Below, piece after piece: positions 9,225-18,767 of a stretch of 64,000 nt of DNA. This DNA is from Candidatus Sulfotelmatobacter sp. (lineage in GTDB: Bacteria > Acidobacteriota > Terriglobia > Terriglobales > Acidobacteriaceae): the NCBI GenBank assembly GCA_036500765.1, contig DASYBM010000016.1, positions 558,001 through 622,000 of the forward strand, written 5' to 3'. Positions within the stretch are counted from its first letter, which is position 1; every line of letters begins with the position of its first letter. The notes beneath the pieces were generated by a model. It was not told the origin of the DNA and ran no database searches. It worked only from the letters and a program-made list of their open reading frames with translations. The translations under genes and the position numbers were made by a program.

Positions 9225-10205
9225 TCAGATTTGCGGCTGCGTTCGGTGGCGGGCCAGACGAAGCATCAGGTTCGGCCGCCAGCGCTCCAGTTCCGCCAGA
9301 TAACGCAGCGTGCGCCGCTGGACCGGCGTGCGCTCCGCCCACACCTGCGCAAGACCCCGCAGTCCGTGCCAGACTCCCCGGAAGAACGCCCGCACCCTAT
9401 TGGTGCGCAGCGAGAAATAAAACATCATAGCCAGCTTGGGCAGCAGGAAGAGCAGTCCCGGCCAGACGCGATAATCTTTGGCCGCGATCCAGATATAGTT
9501 TCGCGTGTAAAAATAGTAAGGCCGGTCCGAGGTACGCGTCTCGGCCGACATCAAATGCAGCACGCGGATATTGGGCGTGTAGAGGATGCGGAAGCCATGA
9601 TCGAGGATCCGCATGGCCAGGTCGTGTCCCTCGCAACCGATGAACAGCCGATCATAGTAATGACCCGCGTGTTCGAAAACTTCCCGCCGCAGGGCGCAGG
9701 CGCCCTCGACGAAATAAAACGTGTCGAATTCCGTCTGCCCAAATTGTTTCCAGTTCCGGGCATGGCACCACTCCCGTATCCGAATCTCTCCCGTGCCCGC
9801 TTCGCACATCTGAAACGCCAGCACGTGAACGTCCGGCCGCTCCCTCAGCTTTGCCACCACTTTGGTCAATTCGAACGAGGAGGCGAAATGCACGTCGTTG
9901 TCGAGCGTAATAATGATCTCGCCCTGGGCTTCGCGAATTCCGGCGTTGCGGCCGCCGCAGGTGCCGCGATTCTCCGGCAGTTCGATCAGCTTAATTCCGG
10001 GATCGAGACTGTTCACCAGGCCGGCGACATCTTCCTCGGAGTGATTGTCCACCACAATAATCTCCCGGTTGGCATAAGTCTGCTGTAACGCCGATTCGAT
10101 GGACTGCTGCAACGCGCTGAGACGCTTGTAATTCAGGATCACAATGCTGATCCGAGGCGACTCGGGCAATGCGGGCAATTGAGTGAATGTCATTTCGTGA
10201 TTCAT
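9225..10205 (-). CDS. Family 2 glycosyltransferase
   Basis: 326 residues, ATG at 10205. The N-terminal domain begins RISIVILNYKR and has the acidic motif ITLDNDVHF, in which the usual DxD is DND. A GCEGHDLAMRI segment corresponds to the ED catalytic-base region. This is the rhamnosyl/glucosyl transferase-like branch of GT2. A hydrophobic patch near residues 248-275 could associate with the membrane. It lies between the nucleotidyltransferase-like gene (21 bases upstream) and the ligase-like gene (56 bases downstream) in the EPS operon. Confidence 0.85.
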   Translation of the reverse strand: MNHEMTFTQLPALPESPRISIVILNYKRLSALQQSIESALQQTYANREIIVVDNHSEEDVAGLVNSLDPGIKLIELPENRGTCGGRNAGIREAQGEIIITLDNDVHFASSFELTKVVAKLRERPDVHVLAFQMCEAGTGEIRIREWCHARNWKQFGQTEFDTFYFVEGACALRREVFEHAGHYYDRLFIGCEGHDLAMRILDHGFRILYTPNIRVLHLMSAETRTSDRPYYFYTRNYIWIAAKDYRVWPGLLFLLPKLAMMFYFSLRTNRVRAFFRGVWHGLRGLAQVWAERTPVQRRTLRYLAELERWRPNLMLRLARHRTQPQI

Positions 10206-10226
10206 GATCGGTTCTGGTATCGATGG

Positions 10227-11513
10227 CTAGGTTCGAGTGAACTCCACGAACTGGTGATAATTCCGTGCAATCGCGGCAGCGAGAGCAGCCCACTCGCTTG
10301 CCGTCCCCGGATGCGCGACATTGACTTCGGGAATGACCGGGAGCAGGCTTCTCCACTTTGTCAGAGATTCGTCGCGCTGGCTACGCAACAGGTTTGGCAG
10401 CCGAAAGAATAACTGGCAACCCGCCGCGTAGATGCTTTGACGAGGAGAGTTGCGGACCGCGAGCCTTAGCCAACGCATCCAGTTTCTCCGCATGGCCGCG
10501 CCGTCTGCGTCGCGCAACACGCGAGCCCAGCCGCGCAGCCGCACTGTCCAGGGTTGCGAGCTTGCCCAGCACGCCAGCAATTGTTCGTCGGATAATTTGG
10601 GATCGAGCTTCAACAGGCGGACCAATTCCCATTGCCACAGCCGATGCGCCAGGCGGACTCCTTCGATCAGTTGCTGGTTGACGCTGAGAGTTGCTGACGC
10701 TGCCACCGAGAAATCCGAGGATGCAAGTTTCAAGCACGTGCAATGCTCTACTGCGGAGGTGAACTCGGACAGAGAGAAAGGCGCGTCTGCCACCGGCATC
10801 GTCGCCGCAAGCTGGTTCAGTTCGTCGATCCGCCGGCGATAGGTGGGCTGGTACGCTCCGGCAAAAACCAGAAACGACGTGGCCATATCGAGATACAACT
10901 TCACCGTGGCGTATTGAGTTTCTTTCGATCCCCGACCCGACACGGCGACCAGTTCAAGCAGTTCGATCATGCGGTTGCATAGCAAACGAACTGCGTCGTC
11001 GAGCGGAATCCGGGCAGCCTCCATCGCGGGCACGCGCGCCAATGCATTCGCATCGCCCCAGATTACCTGGCCGCAGGAGCGCAACTCGTATCCGAAAATG
11101 TTGGGAACCATTTCCTCAAGGAACATGGTCGAGACCGGAGAGAGGCAGACGCGGCACCGCAGATTGCGATCCAACAGCCGTTCTTCCACCTTTTTCGCGA
11201 TCCGTTCAGCTGCGTCAGGCGCCGGAACACGACTGTTCTCGGCGAACACCAGCAGAAATTCGGCATCGCCGCGCACCACCGTCATCCCGTGATCGTTCGC
11301 GATGGAGGCCTCATCGCGCGCCATGCTCCCCGTCAGAATGATTGCGTCGAGTCCGGTCAGGCCCGCGCAGGCAGCCGCAGTTTCTTCGCAGACGATCTGC
11401 CGGACGACTATTCCCGGGAGGATTATTCCTGCGACGATTGCCGGGCGAACAGACGCGGGAGGCGGCTGAAGCGCCACGTTCATTTCGTTCGCGATAGTGA
11501 TGGACTCTGACAT
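10227..11513 (-). CDS. Nucleotidyltransferase-like protein of the EPS operon
   Basis: 428 residues, ATG at 11513. Near residue 60 the sequence AIILTGSMARDEAS, followed about 20 residues later by GDAEFLL, resembles the GS...DxD/E core of the pol-beta nucleotidyltransferase fold. The rest is largely helical, with no motif I recognise. Proteins of this type occur in EPS clusters, but their reaction is not known to me. It sits 15 bases after the deacetylase gene and 21 bases before a GT2 gene, so co-transcription is likely. The fold call rests on a short motif only. Confidence 0.55.
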   Translation of the reverse strand: MSESITIANEMNVALQPPPASVRPAIVAGIILPGIVVRQIVCEETAAACAGLTGLDAIILTGSMARDEASIANDHGMTVVRGDAEFLLVFAENSRVPAPDAAERIAKKVEERLLDRNLRCRVCLSPVSTMFLEEMVPNIFGYELRSCGQVIWGDANALARVPAMEAARIPLDDAVRLLCNRMIELLELVAVSGRGSKETQYATVKLYLDMATSFLVFAGAYQPTYRRRIDELNQLAATMPVADAPFSLSEFTSAVEHCTCLKLASSDFSVAASATLSVNQQLIEGVRLAHRLWQWELVRLLKLDPKLSDEQLLACWASSQPWTVRLRGWARVLRDADGAAMRRNWMRWLRLAVRNSPRQSIYAAGCQLFFRLPNLLRSQRDESLTKWRSLLPVIPEVNVAHPGTASEWAALAAAIARNYHQFVEFTRT

Positions 11514-11528
11514 AGCAAATGCGGCGGC

Positions 11529-12473
11529 TCAAGCCGTGGTCGCGTCGAGCTCCCAACTCCGGCCGTCAGTCGAAAGAAAGTCCCGGAAGGGACTTACCGG
11601 GAAGTCTTCGAGAATGCGCAGAAGTTTTTCTTCCGTCCAGCGCAAGTTCACGTACGACTTGAAGCGCCGCGAGAAGCTCATGCGCAGCCGGGGGTGATCG
11701 GGATCGATCTCGCGGGGATGAATGTAGAACACCACCGGCCGCCCCGAGTCGAGCACCTGGCGTGTCATCCGCCGGATCAGCCAATAGGGCGACAGCCGAA
11801 GATATCCGCCACCGAAGAAGCACATATCCTCCGCTCCGAAATCGGTCACCGTCATGGGAAACTCGACAATGCTATGGTTGCCCTGGGCTACGGTATGGGG
11901 AACGCGTGGAGCCGCCGGCATGCCGCCGTGGCCGCGCCTCGCCGGGAATACCGACGAATCGTAGACATAGCCGGCTTCAGCCAGTTCCCGAAAAAACCAG
12001 GGTGTCGCATCGGTCATCGAAAATCCTGCCGAGCGGTAGCCGAGCACGGCTGAGCCAGATAGATCTTCGAGCAGCAGCCGCGAATACCGGGCATCTTCGC
12101 GGAACTCGCGCGCCGCCATCTGGTAGACCAGACGGTGCGAGTATCCGTGGGAGCCGATTTCGTGGCCGCGTTCGACTGCCTCCGTCACCAGATGCGGGAA
12201 TTTTTCCGCCACCCAGCCCAGGAAAAAGCACGTGACCTGAACTTTCTTCATGCTGAACAAGTCCAGTAGCCGGTAGAAATTGGCCTCCACGCGCGAAGGC
12301 ATACGGTCCCACACAGAAATCGGCGGCGCCGAAGGCACATCCAGAATGTGAAACCAGTCCTCCACATCCACGGAGAAGACGCAACGCGCGCGTGCGGAAT
12401 GGCCTCGTGGACCTGGCGCCGCTACGCTTTGCGCAGGTTTGCGGGTCAGCAATTGTACTTCAGTGATGGACAT
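11529..12473 (-). CDS. Polysaccharide deacetylase, XrtA/EPS-associated type
   Basis: 314 residues from the ATG at 12473. An upstream TTG at 12533 would add 20 unconvincing residues, and neither start has a clear ribosome-binding site. NodB-homology motifs are visible: SVDVEDW (residues 34-40, motif 1 Asp-Glu-Asp) and HEIGSHGYSH (motif 2 metal His pair). YRSAGFS (motif 3) and YIHPREID near the end follow. The DVEDWFH form and C-terminal block are those of the family encoded with exosortase EPS clusters (TIGR03006/DUF3473 in my memory). It probably removes N-acetyl groups from the polymer or a lipid-linked intermediate. Confidence 0.85.
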   Translation of the reverse strand: MSITEVQLLTRKPAQSVAAPGPRGHSARARCVFSVDVEDWFHILDVPSAPPISVWDRMPSRVEANFYRLLDLFSMKKVQVTCFFLGWVAEKFPHLVTEAVERGHEIGSHGYSHRLVYQMAAREFREDARYSRLLLEDLSGSAVLGYRSAGFSMTDATPWFFRELAEAGYVYDSSVFPARRGHGGMPAAPRVPHTVAQGNHSIVEFPMTVTDFGAEDMCFFGGGYLRLSPYWLIRRMTRQVLDSGRPVVFYIHPREIDPDHPRLRMSFSRRFKSYVNLRWTEEKLLRILEDFPVSPFRDFLSTDGRSWELDATTA

Positions 12474-12564
12474 AGGTTTGGTGGGGGGAGTGGAACTGGG
12501 GTGGCGGAAACGGCAAGACTGCCACGGGAACAACCGCGGGGGAGTAAGAGCGAGGGGAGTTACG

Positions 12565-13674
12565 TTAAATGCCTGCCAAATACTTGATCAAATGCGGGCC
12601 CAGTACATTGGTGAGCGGCAAAGGCAGCCGTTGCCACATCCACGATGCCAGGCGAAAGGCCGGGCTCGCTCCCTTCGGCTGTGCCAGCGGCGCGCCGTCA
12701 GCCCGCCACTGGTGCCAATACAACGGCAATTCGCGGGCGCCCCACTGCTTCTTGAAACGGTAGGTGCCGGAGTCGATCGAGCAGCGGCCGAAGTCAAACG
12801 TGTCGTACCCGCGTTCGCTGGCAAAGCGGAACATGTGCCAGTACATAAACATGTTCGGTTTCATGTCGAGATACTTATAGAGCGACGACGCCCAGACCGC
12901 CTCGATAGTATTGCGGAATCCATATAAGAACGCGCCCGCAATGGCTTTGCCCTGATGCCGCACAATGCAGATGTAAGTGTTGGCGGGGAGCGCCTGGCGA
13001 ATCTCCTCGAAAAAGCGCCGCGCATATGCCGGCGAGCCCAGCTCGCGCATGTTTTCGCAGTAAATCTTATAGAACTCTTCCAGGCAGCCTTCGCTGTCGA
13101 AGTCTACAGTCAAGCCTTGCTTCATGGATTTGCGGACCATGTTGCGGGCCTTACCGTCGAGGGCCTTCAGCATTTTTTCTTCGTCGCGCTCCAGACCGAC
13201 CACGAACGTGACTTTATCGGTACGCGCCGGTAGTCCGAGGCAGGACTCCGACAGGGAAGCATGACGCAATTCGAGGCAATCGGTTTTCAAGTGCAGCGCC
13301 AACTGTTTGGCTTCGGCCAGAAGGCTCTCGGCGGCTTCAACACTATTGGCCAGAATTCCGCCGCCCTTCAAATGGGGCATCGATACCAGCGCAGACGTGA
13401 TGGGCCAGTTACGTTGCCAGATCAGGGGCAAGACGCCGCATACTTCGCCATCTTTTTCCGCGATCAAGTAATAGGGCTTCCATCCGAATGAATTCGTGAA
13501 AACCGTCCGCCACGCCCAGGCGTGATAACTCGTCGACTCCGGATGACCGGCTACAAAGGCTTCCCAGCGCGCCGCATCGCAGGCAGTAGTCGCCAGGCGG
13601 GTGGTAACTGCGGCATCGGATGCCGCCGTCATTGATTCTGCTGCCGTCGTCGCTTGAACCATCGTGGTGCTCAT
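12565..13674 (-). CDS. FemAB-like acyltransferase (XrtA/PEP-CTERM-associated type)
   Basis: 369 residues. The start is taken at the ATG at 13674, which forms an ATGA overlap with the upstream glycosyltransferase. The longer open frame upstream is only the antisense or shifted reading of that gene. The protein has the double-GNAT layout of FemAB proteins. The central blocks KARNMVRKSMKQG and the C-terminal FDFGRCSIDSGTYRFKKQWG are hallmarks of the EPS/exosortase-associated FemAB subgroup. The likely job is adding an aminoacyl or similar acyl group to an EPS precursor. Donor and acceptor are not evident. Confidence 0.82.
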   Translation of the reverse strand: MSTTMVQATTAAESMTAASDAAVTTRLATTACDAARWEAFVAGHPESTSYHAWAWRTVFTNSFGWKPYYLIAEKDGEVCGVLPLIWQRNWPITSALVSMPHLKGGGILANSVEAAESLLAEAKQLALHLKTDCLELRHASLSESCLGLPARTDKVTFVVGLERDEEKMLKALDGKARNMVRKSMKQGLTVDFDSEGCLEEFYKIYCENMRELGSPAYARRFFEEIRQALPANTYICIVRHQGKAIAGAFLYGFRNTIEAVWASSLYKYLDMKPNMFMYWHMFRFASERGYDTFDFGRCSIDSGTYRFKKQWGARELPLYWHQWRADGAPLAQPKGASPAFRLASWMWQRLPLPLTNVLGPHLIKYLAGI

Positions 13675-14825
13675 GCCGCCCCCTGTCGCCCGCGCGAAAG
13701 CTGGGCAATATCCCAAACCGCAAACCGCCGGCCCAGCAGCGCCTCGGCGATTCCGCGTACCGCGGCGACATTCATCAGCAAGAAGTAGAAGGGAAGCGCG
13801 ATGATCCGGCCTGGCCTTTTCCCCTGACGGCTCATCAGCCAACCCATGGCGGCGAGCGCGAAGAAAACACATTGCAGCCCCAGCAATGCGGCATACCAGC
13901 GGTCCAGCCGCAAAGCCACGCTGGCCACGAAAATTGTGAACATGGGAGCGAGCGAGAACCAGCGCAGAAATTTCCGTGAAAAGAACTGCCATGCCCGCAG
14001 CCCGGTCAGTTGTTCGCGCAAGGTCCACAGGCCGAGAATGCCCTGGCCGCAGATGCGCTTGCGCCGGGAAAACTCCTCGCTGGCGCTCGGCGTGGTGTAT
14101 TCGCGCGAGCGCGCGCTGGGTTCGTAGAGCACCCAGGCCCCGCCCCGTCCCACCCGCAGCGGCAATTCGAGATCGTTGGCCAGCTCCGGACGTACATCCC
14201 GATAAAGAGTGCGCCGCATGCAGAATATGGACCCGTCACAGACCAGCACGGAACCTAAATCGCTTTCCAGTCGGTTGATCGCGGACTCATACTCCAGATA
14301 GGCGCCGCCACCCGTCGAAAGCCCCGCTGCTGGTTCGCCACTCACGGCGTCTTCCACGCCGGTCACGCAGCCCACGCGCGGGTCCGCAAAATGCCTCACC
14401 ATCCGGCGCAGACATCCCGCATCGATGTCGGAATTGGCATCGGTAAAGAAGAGCAAATCGCCGTTCGCCATCGCGGCCAGCCGGTTCAACGCCGAGTTCT
14501 TGCCCACGCGTTCCGGCAAACGGATGAAACCAAATCGCGGGTCGCGAATGGAGTGCAGAAGAGCGTCGGTCCGGTCCTCGGAAGCATCCGACGCCACCAA
14601 CACCTGCAATTGTTCCACCGGATAGTCCCATGCCAGAGTCTGGCGCACCTTCCATTCGATATCTTTTTCTTCGTTGCGGGCGGAGATCAGCACGGACACC
14701 GTGGGCAATGCATCACCCGCTACGGGATGAACGCGCCGAAAGCAGCCGAGAAGCCAGAGAGCGATGGGGTAGCCGGCATAGACATACAACAGCCAGCCGG
14801 CGCCGATCCAAAAAACGATTTTCAT
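13671..14825 (-). CDS. Membrane glycosyltransferase, family 2
   Basis: 384 residues. One N-terminal membrane span is followed by a GT2 catalytic domain: TVSVLISARNEE, the acidic motif FFTDANSDID, and RRKRICGQG in place of the Q/RxxRW motif. At least two C-terminal spans occur around residues 290-350. This is the arrangement of processive or lipid-acceptor GT2 enzymes. Overlap with the FemAB-like gene (ATGA, 13671-13674) indicates translational coupling. It probably adds a sugar to the lipid-linked EPS unit at the inner membrane. Confidence 0.85.
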   Translation of the reverse strand: MKIVFWIGAGWLLYVYAGYPIALWLLGCFRRVHPVAGDALPTVSVLISARNEEKDIEWKVRQTLAWDYPVEQLQVLVASDASEDRTDALLHSIRDPRFGFIRLPERVGKNSALNRLAAMANGDLLFFTDANSDIDAGCLRRMVRHFADPRVGCVTGVEDAVSGEPAAGLSTGGGAYLEYESAINRLESDLGSVLVCDGSIFCMRRTLYRDVRPELANDLELPLRVGRGGAWVLYEPSARSREYTTPSASEEFSRRKRICGQGILGLWTLREQLTGLRAWQFFSRKFLRWFSLAPMFTIFVASVALRLDRWYAALLGLQCVFFALAAMGWLMSRQGKRPGRIIALPFYFLLMNVAAVRGIAEALLGRRFAVWDIAQLSRGRQGAA

Positions 14826-14874
14826 AAAAAGTCAGGAATTACCGGTTCCGAATGCAACTCGATTGAGCGAATTC

Positions 14875-16110
14875 TCAGACCGCCGTGCTCGAAGTTTCGG
14901 GCCGGGACTCATGCAGGGTCGACCGGCCCGTCTTGCGGGAGTAGGTTTGCCGATAGAGTTCCGCGGTGCGCCGGATTTGCTGCGCCTCGGTAAACTCCTG
15001 GAGAACCCATTGCCGTCCCGCGGCTCCGAACTGCCGCCGCAATTCCGGAGAGTGCAGCAGCAGGCAGATGGCTTGCGCGAGTGCTGTGGAATTGTTGGGC
15101 GGCACCGTCAGCCCGGTCTTTCCGTGGACGACAATTTCCGGAGTTCCGTCGACATCGGTTGCGACCACGGGCACGCCGGCAGCCAGGGACTCGATTGCCA
15201 CCAGCGGCAATCCCTCGTAAAACGAGGGCAGCACGCTCATCTGCCCGAGCGCCAGCCAGTCCTGCACATTGTTCTGCGCTCCGACGAATCGCACATTTTG
15301 CTCCAAACCCAAAGCACGGGCCTGACCCGCCAATTCAGCGCGCAGAACGCCCTCACCCACGCAAACCAGCCGCGCATTGGGAAATTCCGCAAGAATCGCC
15401 GGCATGGAGTTGAGCAGAACCCGGTGTCCTTTCTGGGGTTCGAGACGCGCCACCACCACCACCAAGGGGTCGGACTCTGCCAAGCCCAAATTTGTCTTCA
15501 GCGCGACCCCGGGTTTGTACTCCGGATCGAAGCGGCGAATGTCGGAGCCGTTGCGAATCACTTTGACTTTCCCGGCCGGCAAGCCTTTCTCCTGAATCAG
15601 GTACCGGCCGTTGGCTTCGGAGACAGCGACGTAACGGTCTACACATCGTCCGACCGCGCGGTCAATCGCGAAGTTTGCCTTCCATCCTTTTCTCCACACT
15701 TCCCGCACATGCGTGGTTTCGATCACCACCGGCACACCACAGAAATGCCCGACTGGCGAGGCAAACAGGCTGCTCCAGAACAGATGGGAATGCAGCACAT
15801 CGACGCGCCTGCTGCGCAGAATCTGCCGCAGGCGAAATGCTGCTGCGCCATCCCGCAGACGACGGAAGGTGAGCGGTATCAGTTCCACATCCTTGGGCAC
15901 GTCGGGACGCATAAGTTCCGCAATTTCCGGGTCGCATACCAGGCTGAGCCGAAATTGTTGCCGGTCGAGTCCGCGCAGCAGGGTAAGAATGTGCTCCTCG
16001 GCGCCCGCGCGCGCGGTTGCATTGGTGAAATGCAATACCGAGATCGGCTGATGCTTCATGACTTCTCGGGTCTGGAGGTGGATGGCGATCTCGTTGATCG
16101 AACTCTTCAT
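14875..16110 (-). CDS. Family 4 glycosyltransferase
   Basis: 411 residues. The start is taken at the ATG at 16110, which overlaps the TGA of the upstream phosphodiesterase-like gene (ATGA). An ATG at 16140 is also in frame and would add ten residues. GT-B fold features are clear: an N-terminal HFTNATARAGAEEH and a donor-binding region VVARLEPQKGH. SFYEGLPLVAIESLAAGVPVV then carries the E-x7-E motif of GT4 enzymes. No membrane segments are visible. It is a cytoplasmic sugar transferase of the EPS pathway. Confidence 0.9.
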   Translation of the reverse strand: MKSSINEIAIHLQTREVMKHQPISVLHFTNATARAGAEEHILTLLRGLDRQQFRLSLVCDPEIAELMRPDVPKDVELIPLTFRRLRDGAAAFRLRQILRSRRVDVLHSHLFWSSLFASPVGHFCGVPVVIETTHVREVWRKGWKANFAIDRAVGRCVDRYVAVSEANGRYLIQEKGLPAGKVKVIRNGSDIRRFDPEYKPGVALKTNLGLAESDPLVVVVARLEPQKGHRVLLNSMPAILAEFPNARLVCVGEGVLRAELAGQARALGLEQNVRFVGAQNNVQDWLALGQMSVLPSFYEGLPLVAIESLAAGVPVVATDVDGTPEIVVHGKTGLTVPPNNSTALAQAICLLLHSPELRRQFGAAGRQWVLQEFTEAQQIRRTAELYRQTYSRKTGRSTLHESRPETSSTAV

Positions 16111-17309
16111 CGCGCCGTTCCTAGCGCCTGCCGCAGGCATTGATAAACGTCCGCCACCGAGCGGATCGCGACCGGCGGCTTTTCACTGCTCAGAAAAACT
16201 CCGTCGGAATAGGCGTCGTCCGGGTGATATCCGTGCATGCCGATCGGATTCCAGCCCTTGCCATTGAAGTCGCTGCGCGAAATGAGCCAGCCCGGATGCA
16301 AAAGGAAAACGATCTCGCCATAGCGCTGGTCGGGAAAGAACACGCCAAGTTCCCGCAGTTCCGCATTGGGCAAGACGCGTCCGCAATTGAGTTCTGCCAG
16401 ACGCTCGGCGATTTTCGCCCGGCTTTCGGAGTTGAAGAACCAGAACCGCGCCATAGTGGAATCGTAGACCGCCAGATAATCGTCCGGCATGGAGAAGCCC
16501 AGAGCTTCGATCGCCCCCACCAGATCGAAGCGATCCGTCACCGGAGTCATCCCGTGATCGGAAAAGAGAGTCAGGCTGGCACTGGGGTCGATCCGCTTGG
16601 CATCGCGGAAGATGCCGCGCAGATGCTCGGCATAATGGTCCAACCGTTCCGCCAGCTTGCCTCGATCGAGAATATGGCGGTGCAACAGGGAATCGATTTC
16701 GCAGAGATAAATGAAGTAGAAATTCGCGGCCCGGGCCTGAACATCCAGCGCTGCCTGCTTCAGGATTTCCTCGTCGCCCTGGTGGTGATAGGAGTAGACC
16801 TTGTAGGGCGCTCCCTGCTCGGCAAGACGATCGAAAATCGAATGTGCGCCCGAAATCCCGTCTTTATCGTAGATGTTTTTCTTCTCCACCCAATTGAACC
16901 AGGGCAAAAGCCGCGGACTGACGAAGCACTCAAACAGCGGCCCCATGCCCAGCACGTGACGGCCGAGTTCCTTCACAATCTTCTGGGTGATGCGGTGCTC
17001 AAAGACGAAGTCGGGCAGAAACTGAAACCACTTCAACCAGCCAAAGGGCGAGCCTTGCGGGTCGTAGTAGAAGAGATTCCAATGCCCGGTTTGTGCGGGA
17101 GTCTTACCGGTCAGGATGGTTGGAATTGCTCCTGAACTGAAACCCAGAATCGTGCGCAGCGGCTGCCGATGCGGAAGGATGTCATTGAGGAACTCATGTT
17201 CCTTCAACACCTCCCAACCGAGGGCATCGATCAGCACAAACAGGCGAAGGTTAGCCTCGGGTTGAATCGACTCGGAACTCGAAGAAATCGTCTCGGCTAA
17301 CGTGTACAT
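16107..17309 (-). CDS. Alkaline-phosphatase-superfamily phosphodiesterase-like protein
   Basis: 400 residues, ATG at 17309 with GAGGTGG just upstream. The protein has the metal and nucleophile landmarks of type I phosphodiesterase/nucleotide pyrophosphatases. These are LIDALGWE (metal Asp), GFSSGAIPTILTG (nucleophile Ser/Thr region), FSDHGM (Asp-His metal ligands) and MHGYHPDD (final His). No signal peptide is seen, so it is probably cytoplasmic or membrane-peripheral. Its position between the initiating sugar transferase and a GT4 suggests it acts on a nucleotide-sugar or phosphoglycan. The substrate is unknown. Confidence 0.8.
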   Translation of the reverse strand: MYTLAETISSSSESIQPEANLRLFVLIDALGWEVLKEHEFLNDILPHRQPLRTILGFSSGAIPTILTGKTPAQTGHWNLFYYDPQGSPFGWLKWFQFLPDFVFEHRITQKIVKELGRHVLGMGPLFECFVSPRLLPWFNWVEKKNIYDKDGISGAHSIFDRLAEQGAPYKVYSYHHQGDEEILKQAALDVQARAANFYFIYLCEIDSLLHRHILDRGKLAERLDHYAEHLRGIFRDAKRIDPSASLTLFSDHGMTPVTDRFDLVGAIEALGFSMPDDYLAVYDSTMARFWFFNSESRAKIAERLAELNCGRVLPNAELRELGVFFPDQRYGEIVFLLHPGWLISRSDFNGKGWNPIGMHGYHPDDAYSDGVFLSSEKPPVAIRSVADVYQCLRQALGTAR

Positions 17310-17361
17310 GCCACCTCAGGCGATCTGTGGAAAGTAATGGGAGTGGGAATTCGGGATGTCT

Positions 17362-18750
17362 TCACCGCGAACCCCGCGCCAGAAGCACCGTCTTGATGGT
17401 GCGGAAAATGATGAAAAGGTCGAGTCCGATCGACATATGCTTGATGTAATAAAGGTCGTACGCCGCCTTTTCGATGTTGTCCTCAATGCTGGCGCAGTAC
17501 CCGTGATTGATCTGAGCCCATCCGGTGACGCCCGGCTTCACCGCCCAGCGTTGGCTGTAAAAGGGAATCTGGCGCGCGCATTCCTGTTCCTGGCTGGGGA
17601 CGAAAGGTCGGGGACCGACGAAGTCCATGTGGCCGCGCAGAATGTTGAACATTTGCGGCACTTCGTCGAGCCGGGTGCGCCGCAGCCACCGCCCGACGCG
17701 GGTAAAGCGGTCGTCGTTGGCCTGGGCCGGCCGATGCTGGCCGTCGGCGTCCGCGCCGTCGAGCATGGTGCGGAACTTGTACAGCGTGAATTCCTTTCCG
17801 TTTTTTCCCACCCGCTTCTGGCAATAAAATAGCGGTCCCTTGGAATCCAGTTTGATGGCAATTGCAATCACCACCAGAACCGGCAAACTCACGAGCAAGC
17901 CCACCAGCGACAACACCAGCGAGAAGGCCTGTTTGAGCAGCAGAAACTTGCGCGAGGCATGCGACGATGAGGAGAACAGCAGCCATCCCTGGCGCAGCGA
18001 GTGCAGCGGAATTTTCCCGGTGACGCTCTCGTAGAGGTCCGCTCCCTGCTGCACCACGCCGCCGGCGGCCTGCAACGCCATCAGATCATCGATCGGCAGG
18101 TTGCCGCGCCGGTCCTCCAGCGCGAGCACGAGGCGGCCGACTTTTTGCTCGCGCGCGACCTTTCGCAGCGCCGACAGTTCCCCCAAAAAGGGCAGGCCGT
18201 CCATGGCAAAACCGTTCTGCGATACGTCCACCCAGCCGACAATCTCCAGGCCCAGCTCCGGCCGCACCCGCACTTCGCGCGTCAGGGCCTTGGCCAGCGG
18301 ACCATGTCCGACGATCAGCGTCTTCTCCGACATGCGTGGAGACTTGACCAACCGCCGAAACACTTTCCGCCACAAGATGAGGAACGGAATCATCAGCAGC
18401 AGCCCGAGCAAGAATACGCCGCGCCCTAATTGCGCTTCCGGGTACACGTAGTAAAAAATGGCGAGCATCACGCTTCCGAGGCCCAGCACCTGTAATTGCC
18501 GGGTCAGGACTTCATGAGGATTGCCCAAAACCTGTGATTCGTAGAGGTCGAGATAATACATGCACAGTAAATAAGTGCTGGCCACCAGAGCGATCTTCAG
18601 CAGGCCGTGCTCGTCGGCGAAGAGCAGATCGGCGTCCTGGCCCATGCGGACAAACACCGCCAGCGTAAAGGCCAGGCAGACCAGCACCACCTCCGACACC
18701 CCCAGCAATACGGTCCGGGATGGAAAATAAACGTTGAGAATACGAATCAC
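17362..18750 (-). CDS. EPS initiating sugar transferase (polyprenyl glycosylphosphotransferase, EpsB-like)
   Basis: 462 residues, from the GTG at 18750. The longer upstream frame is antisense noise over the kinase gene. The N-terminal half has four to five membrane spans, then a Rossmann-like domain with TLIVGHGPLAKAL. A further span precedes the catalytic bacterial sugar transferase domain. That domain has the family blocks LYKFRTM, RLDEVPQMFNIL, MDFVGPRPF and KPGVTGWAQI. This enzyme loads the first sugar-1-phosphate onto undecaprenyl phosphate. The length matches the exosortase-associated EpsB_2 type. It follows the tyrosine kinase gene by 17 bases. Confidence 0.9.
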   Translation of the reverse strand: MIRILNVYFPSRTVLLGVSEVVLVCLAFTLAVFVRMGQDADLLFADEHGLLKIALVASTYLLCMYYLDLYESQVLGNPHEVLTRQLQVLGLGSVMLAIFYYVYPEAQLGRGVFLLGLLLMIPFLILWRKVFRRLVKSPRMSEKTLIVGHGPLAKALTREVRVRPELGLEIVGWVDVSQNGFAMDGLPFLGELSALRKVAREQKVGRLVLALEDRRGNLPIDDLMALQAAGGVVQQGADLYESVTGKIPLHSLRQGWLLFSSSSHASRKFLLLKQAFSLVLSLVGLLVSLPVLVVIAIAIKLDSKGPLFYCQKRVGKNGKEFTLYKFRTMLDGADADGQHRPAQANDDRFTRVGRWLRRTRLDEVPQMFNILRGHMDFVGPRPFVPSQEQECARQIPFYSQRWAVKPGVTGWAQINHGYCASIEDNIEKAAYDLYYIKHMSIGLDLFIIFRTIKTVLLARGSR

Positions 18751-18767
18751 AGGCTGCGTCGACCTTT

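Noticed and set aside
12565..14028. Extended N-terminus of the FemAB-like protein (118 extra codons)
   Set aside because: The extension overlaps the glycosyltransferase gene in another frame. The ATGA overlap at 13671-13674 marks the real start.
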